NCBI GenBank assembly: GCA_011045925.1 | Contig: DSBS01000058.1 | Coordinates: 1 to 7,603, forward strand | Direction of reading: 5' to 3' | Length of the DNA stretch: 7,603 bases | Origin: Candidatus Woesearchaeota archaeon | GTDB lineage: Archaea > Nanobdellota > Nanobdellia > Woesearchaeales > JASKKU01 | Shown here: positions 5,017 to 7,603 of the stretch, piece by piece | Numbering within the stretch: position 1 is the first letter of the stretch | How the letters are laid out: each line of letters starts with the position of its first letter | The notes under the pieces: model-generated | What the model saw: the letters and a program-made list of their open reading frames with translations, nothing else | Database searches by the model: none | What the model was told of the DNA's origin: nothing | Program-made: the position numbers and the translations under genes

Positions 5017-6744
5017 ATGTTAAGAACACACACCTGCGGAGAACTCAGGAAAAAAGATTGTGGAAAAACTGTTGCCCTCGCCGGCTGGGTTTCCAGAAAA
5101 AGGAGCTTTGGAAAGCTTGTGTTTATCTCATTAAGAGACAGGTTTGGTGAAACCCAGGTTATCTGCAACTCTGATGAAAATCCTTCCTTAAAAGACCTAA
5201 GAAAAGAAAGTGTCATACTTGCTGAAGGGAAGGTCCAGGAAAGAAAGAAAGGCGAAGATAATAAGGAAATGGCTACAGGCGAAATAGAGGTTGCTGTAAA
5301 GAAAATAACAATCCTAAACGCGGCAGAGCCGCTCCCTCTCGACCTGGACAACGCAGAAAACAATTCAGACGAGGTAAGGCTGAAGTACAGGTTTCTCGAC
5401 TTAAGAAGGCAGGAAATGAAGGAAAACCTTGTATTCCGCCACCGGGTTTCACAGGCAATCAGAAAAGAGCTCTGCTCTAAGGGCTTTCTTGAGATAGAAA
5501 CCCCTTTTCTCGTAAGGTCGACCCCAGAGGGCGCCAGGGATTACCTTGTTCCTTCCAGGGTGCACAAATGGCATGCTTATGCACTCCCTCAGTCTCCGCA
5601 GATATACAAGCAGCTTCTCATGATTTCCGGGTTTGACAGGTATTTCCAGCTTGCAAGATGCTTTAGGGACGAGGACCTGCGTGCAGACAGGCAGCCCGAG
5701 TTCACACAGGTTGACCTAGAGATGAGCTTTGCCGAGCAGCAAGATGTGTTTGATGTTGTTGAAGGAATAATCAGCAAAATTTTCTCAGAGGTAATGGAAT
5801 CAGGCATTGAAACACCTTTCTTAAGGCTGGCGTATAAAGAAAGCATTGAAAGGTTTGGAACAGACAAGCCCGACTTAAGGTTTGGGCTTGAGTTAAAAGA
5901 CCTCAGCAAGCTTGCGAACGACTCTAGCTCTGATGCGCTTTCCTCTGCCGAATGCATAAAATGCATTGTAACTGGCGATCTGCTCTCAAGAAAGCAGGCA
6001 GACTCGCTATCTGAGGTTGCCAGGGCTTACAAGGCAAAGGGCATTATCGCAATCAACAAAGAAAACAATGAGCTTAGTGGGCAGTTTTCAAAATTCCTTG
6101 GGGATAAGCTAAAGGAAAAGCTGGTTTCGTTAAGCTCGGGATTTGAAAAATCAACAATTGTAATCGTAGCGGGGAAAGCAAAAACTGTTAATGAGGCTTT
6201 AGCAAATGTAAGAAACGAGCTCGCAAGGATGCTTGGCTTAATAAAAAAAGATGTATTTAAGTTCTGCTGGGTTGTGGACTTTCCTTTGTTTGAGTGGAAT
6301 GATAATGAGAAAAGATGGGAGCCTTCACATCACATGTTTACCATGCCTAAGAAAGAATGCTTGGAATTTTTAGAAAGTTCTCCGGAAAAGGTTTTTGCAG
6401 ACTGCTACGACCTTGTTCTTAACGGGGTTGAGCTTGGCTCAGGCTCTCTCAGGATTTCAGAGCCGGGCCTTCAGGAAAAAGTTATGAAGGTAATTGGCCT
6501 AAGCCATGAAAAGGCTAGGGAAAAGTTCGGGTTCTTCCTTGATTCTTTTAGGTACGGAGCTCCTCCGCACGGGGGAATTGCGCTTGGGCTAGACCGGCTT
6601 ATTGCAATACTGAAAAACCAGAACGACATAAGGGAATTCATAGCATTCCCAAAAAACAAAAAAGCCGAATGCCCGATGGATAACTCTCCCAGCATAGTCT
6701 CTGAAGCACAGATTGAAGAGTTAGGGCTGAAACTTAAGAAATAG
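5017..6744 (+). CDS. aspS: Aspartyl-tRNA synthetase, bacterial type
   Basis: Class II aminoacyl-tRNA synthetase charging tRNA-Asp (575 aa). An N-terminal OB-fold anticodon-binding domain (1-105) starts LRTHTCGELR, as in bacterial enzymes. Motif 1 is FLEIETPFLVRSTPEGARDY (157-176). The aspartate pocket and flipping-loop region is YALPQSPQIYKQLLM (188-202). Motif 2 is RYFQLARCFRDEDLRADRQ (208-226). Residues ~285-410 are a GAD-type insertion, characteristic of bacterial AspRS and absent from the ~430-residue archaeal form. SHHMFT (437-442), LNGVELGSGSLRI (468-480), FRYGAPPHGG (511-520) and motif 3 GGIALGLDRL (519-528, R527) complete the core. No truncation or frameshift is visible. The promoter is archaeal, so the gene is probably an old acquisition now under host control. 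Residue F31, near a position linked to tRNA-Asp/tRNA-Asn discrimination in bacterial AspRS, is neither the His nor the Leu I would expect, so specificity cannot be read from sequence. Confidence 0.97.
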   Translation: MLRTHTCGELRKKDCGKTVALAGWVSRKRSFGKLVFISLRDRFGETQVICNSDENPSLKDLRKESVILAEGKVQERKKGEDNKEMATGEIEVAVKKITILNAAEPLPLDLDNAENNSDEVRLKYRFLDLRRQEMKENLVFRHRVSQAIRKELCSKGFLEIETPFLVRSTPEGARDYLVPSRVHKWHAYALPQSPQIYKQLLMISGFDRYFQLARCFRDEDLRADRQPEFTQVDLEMSFAEQQDVFDVVEGIISKIFSEVMESGIETPFLRLAYKESIERFGTDKPDLRFGLELKDLSKLANDSSSDALSSAECIKCIVTGDLLSRKQADSLSEVARAYKAKGIIAINKENNELSGQFSKFLGDKLKEKLVSLSSGFEKSTIVIVAGKAKTVNEALANVRNELARMLGLIKKDVFKFCWVVDFPLFEWNDNEKRWEPSHHMFTMPKKECLEFLESSPEKVFADCYDLVLNGVELGSGSLRISEPGLQEKVMKVIGLSHEKAREKFGFFLDSFRYGAPPHGGIALGLDRLIAILKNQNDIREFIAFPKNKKAECPMDNSPSIVSEAQIEELGLKLKK

Positions 6745-6754
6745 GCTTTCTATA

Positions 6755-6769
6755 TTAAGCCCTGCTTAA
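6755..6769. promoter_or_regulatory. Palindrome upstream of lrp, possible operator
   Basis: TTAAGC-CCT-GCTTAA is a 15-base dyad located 57-71 bases before the lrp start and just after the aspS stop. Lrp/AsnC proteins bind as dimers to dyads of about this size and often control their own gene, so an autoregulatory site is plausible. It overlaps a competing inverted repeat GGCTT/AAGCC (6744-6748 with 6757-6761), so a role in ending the aspS transcript is an alternative. Confidence 0.35.
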
Positions 6770-6771
6770 GA

Positions 6772-6789
6772 AATTTAAGGAATTTAAGG
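6772..6789. repeat. Tandem 9-base repeat in the lrp promoter region
   Basis: AATTTAAGG is repeated exactly in tandem. Each copy contains a TTTAA core that could act as a weak TATA element; a promoter at the second copy would give a leader of about 13 bases. No better TATA box sits 26-28 bases before the ATG at 6826. Confidence 0.4.
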
Positions 6790-6825
6790 ATAACAGATAA
6801 TAGGCTAAGCAGATATAGAAAAGCC

Positions 6826-7353
6826 ATGAAATCCATGAACCGAAAGGATTTTGATATCTTAACCCAATTAAGAAGAAACTCCAGGATGAAGCTTACCGCC
6901 CTGAGCAGGAAAACAGGCATTCCTGTCTCAACGCTCTTTGAAAGAATAAAGAGCATGAAGGGTTTCCTTGTTAAAAAGAGCACAATCGTAGTGGATTTTG
7001 AGAAACTGGGCCTTGAAACAAAAGCCTTTATCCGAATAAAAACAAAAAGCGAGGAAAAAAGCCAGCTTATAGACTACTTAAGAAAAAGCATTAATGTAAA
7101 CAGCATCTGGAAAGTAAACAACAGGTTTGACCTTCTATGTGAAGTGATTTTTGAGGGCATGAAAGAATTCGACAGGTTTGTCGAAGAGCTTGAAACAAAG
7201 TTTTCCATAAGAGAATTAGAAACAGAGTATGTGATAAAGGAGATTGAAAGAGAAATGTTTCTTTCAACACCCGAGATTACAGGGATGCTTTTAAAGCAGA
7301 GCAAAATCAGGATAGATTTTTCTCCAGGAGAAAAAGCCCTTAAACCAAGGTAA
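6826..7353 (+). CDS. Lrp/AsnC family transcriptional regulator
   Basis: DNA-binding regulator of 175 residues, a common archaeal family that senses amino acids or related metabolites. Residues 1-55 form the winged helix-turn-helix (FDILTQLRRNSRMKLTALSR then GIPVSTLFERIKSM). VDFEKLGLETKAFIRIKTK (56-74) is the hinge and first strand of the C-terminal RAM ligand-binding and oligomerisation domain, which continues through VNSIWKVNNRFDLLCEVIFE (91-110) and ELETEYVIKEIERE (130-143). A ~30-residue C-terminal tail is longer than usual for the family. ATG at 6826 is the first start; the ATG at 6835 (MNRKDFDIL) is an equally good N-terminus. It lies 81 bases after aspS on the same strand. The TAA stop is five bases from the convergent tRNA-Asn, whose T-run terminator it overlaps. 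The target regulon cannot be read from the sequence. Confidence 0.87.
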   Translation: MKSMNRKDFDILTQLRRNSRMKLTALSRKTGIPVSTLFERIKSMKGFLVKKSTIVVDFEKLGLETKAFIRIKTKSEEKSQLIDYLRKSINVNSIWKVNNRFDLLCEVIFEGMKEFDRFVEELETKFSIRELETEYVIKEIEREMFLSTPEITGMLLKQSKIRIDFSPGEKALKPR

Positions 7354-7356
7354 AAA
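7352..7356 (-). terminator. T-run terminator of tRNA-Asn
   Basis: The minus strand carries TTTTT two bases beyond the tRNA 3' end (after G73 and CC). On the plus strand the same bases overlap the lrp stop codon. Confidence 0.5.
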
Positions 7357-7358
7357 GG

Positions 7359-7430
7359 CGCCCCAGAGGGGATTCGAACCCCTGATCTTACGGTTAACAG
7401 CCGTACGCTATACCACTAAGCTACCGGGGC
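7359..7430 (-). tRNA. tRNA-Asn (anticodon GTT)
   Basis: A complete 72-nt cloverleaf on the minus strand. The acceptor stem is GCCCCGG/CTGGGGC with one G-U pair. The D stem is GCT/AGC with GG in the loop. The anticodon stem TACGG/CCGTA holds loop CTGTTAA with anticodon GTT (7398-7396). The variable loop is AGATC, the T arm is AGGGG/CCCCT with loop TTCGAAT, and the discriminator is G73, as expected for Asn. No intron and no encoded CCA. It is convergent with the lrp gene and its promoter region abuts what looks like an insertion sequence end. Confidence 0.96.
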
Positions 7431-7603
7431 AGCTTGTTCTCTTGGATAAAAATTCTGTTTAAAAATGTTTCTTTTATTTGGGCTCTGTTCAAAAAGTCCA
7501 AATAAAAAACAAATAATATTGTGGGCGATAGCCCTACAATATATTTCAGCCCGCATTGTTCGGGCTGAAAGAGAGCTCACGCTAGCACCAAACTTGCGCT
7601 TTA
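7416..7603 (-). CDS. Probable transposase C-terminus (partial)
   Basis: One minus-strand frame is open from the right edge to a TAG inside tRNA-Asn (7418-7416); the start lies outside the window. The first half resembles the C-terminal end of DDE (IS4/IS5-like) transposases, which typically run K-FG-x-V-S-(10 residues)-E-(2)-C-(4)-HNI-hydrophobic: here KRKFGASVSSL, then TMRAEIYCRAIAHNII and CFLFGLFEQSPN. Arginine codons CGC, CGA and CGG all occur within 17 codons, whereas the neighbouring genes use mainly AGA and AGG, in line with recent arrival. There is no stop before the candidate element end at 7481, so the true protein may end in host-derived residues (NKRNIFKQN...) or be disrupted. Family recognition is from pattern memory only, without a search. 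Confidence 0.5.
   Translation of the reverse strand, partial: KRKFGASVSSLSARTMRAEIYCRAIAHNIICFLFGLFEQSPNKRNIFKQNFYPREQAAPVA
7457..7465 (-). promoter_or_regulatory. TATA box of tRNA-Asn
   Basis: The minus strand reads TTTTTAAAC, identical to the rps17e TATA box, centred 31 bases before the tRNA 5' end. This implies a leader of about four bases. It lies only 16 bases outside the candidate insertion sequence end. Confidence 0.55.
7472..7507. repeat. Inverted repeat / hairpin 1 at candidate IS boundary
   Basis: TTTTATTTGG (7472-7481) is perfectly complementary to CCAAATAAAA (7498-7507). With the next bases (GCT against AGT, one G-U) the stem reaches 13 pairs around a 10-base loop (7485-7494). 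It spans the point where the candidate insertion sequence would begin. Confidence 0.6.
7516..7542. repeat. Hairpin 2 with bulged T and GATA loop
   Basis: ATATTGT (7516-7522) and GGGC (7523-7526) pair with GCCC (7531-7534) and ACAATAT (7536-7542), leaving loop GATA and a single unpaired T at 7535. The stem has 11 pairs. Confidence 0.65.
7544..7570. repeat. Hairpin 3, perfect 10-bp stem
   Basis: TTTCAGCCCG (7544-7553) pairs perfectly with CGGGCTGAAA (7561-7570) around the 7-base loop CATTGTT. It begins two bases after hairpin 2 ends. A weaker fourth hairpin (CGCTAG 7580-7585 with CTTGCG 7593-7598, one T-T mismatch) follows. Confidence 0.65.

Larger units (their letters stand above)
7481..7603. 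mobile_element. Candidate insertion sequence end (continues past the window)
   Basis: GGCTCTGTTCAAAAAGTCC (7481-7499) looks like an IS terminal inverted repeat of the GG-TCTGTT-AAA kind, reading inward from tRNA-Asn, and the transposase-like frame lies inside it. The other end and the target duplication are outside the window, so the boundary is inferred. Confidence 0.4.

Noticed and set aside
6744..6769. Intrinsic hairpin terminator after aspS
   Set aside because: The short stems are not followed by a T-run, and archaeal termination does not need a hairpin; a regulator site is at least as likely.
7465..7603. Plus-strand open frame from ATG 7465 to the window end
   Set aside because: It is a mirror of the minus-strand frame created by the inverted repeats; the minus-strand product has transposase-like features and the plus-strand product has none.
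1..7603. CRISPR array, rRNA, replication origin or riboswitch
   Set aside because: No regularly spaced repeats, rRNA segments, origin-like repeat clusters or recognisable aptamer were seen on reading both strands.

Overview
The window reads as a piece of an archaeal chromosome, most plausibly from a DPANN-type lineage (Woesearchaeota/Pacearchaeota-like; this placement is inference). The archaeal markers are ribosomal protein S17e, a long archaeal 7S (SRP) RNA, a HerA/Mre11 gene pair, and tRNAs without an encoded CCA. Most genes also have a TATA box centred about 26-28 bases upstream of the start codon, the spacing expected for leaderless archaeal transcripts. No bacterial -35/-10 promoters or strong Shine-Dalgarno sites stand out. 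Genes are tightly packed and several tail ends touch or overlap.

Left part (1-2955): the tail of an unrecognised plus-strand gene overlaps, tail to tail, the end of a minus-strand pair in the order herA then mre11. This is half of the classic herA-mre11-rad50-nurA DNA end-processing cluster; rad50 and nurA are not beside it here. Middle (3095-4909): a plus-strand tRNA-Arg(GCG) lies divergent to herA. Then come a 165-base stretch with an orphan TATA box, a small minus-strand gene of unknown function, a minus-strand Trm9-like SAM methyltransferase with a GTG start, the plus-strand SRP RNA, and minus-strand S17e.

Right part (5017-7603): aspS on the plus strand is a full-length bacterial-type aspartyl-tRNA synthetase with a GAD-type insertion, driven by an archaeal promoter. 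It is followed by an Lrp/AsnC-family regulator. Convergent to that regulator and only 5 bases away is a minus-strand tRNA-Asn(GTT). The last ~120 bases look like the end of an insertion sequence: the minus strand carries what appears to be the C-terminus of a DDE transposase, with different arginine codons from its neighbours, beside a candidate terminal repeat and three stacked hairpins just upstream of tRNA-Asn.

Functionally the window is mostly informational: DNA break processing (HerA, Mre11), translation (tRNA-Arg, tRNA-Asn, AspRS, S17e, probable tRNA-modifying methyltransferase), membrane targeting (SRP RNA) and regulation (Lrp). The most notable points are the bacterial-type AspRS in an archaeal setting, the uniform leaderless promoter layout, a strong TATA box with no gene after it, and the structured transposon end at the tRNA-Asn promoter.
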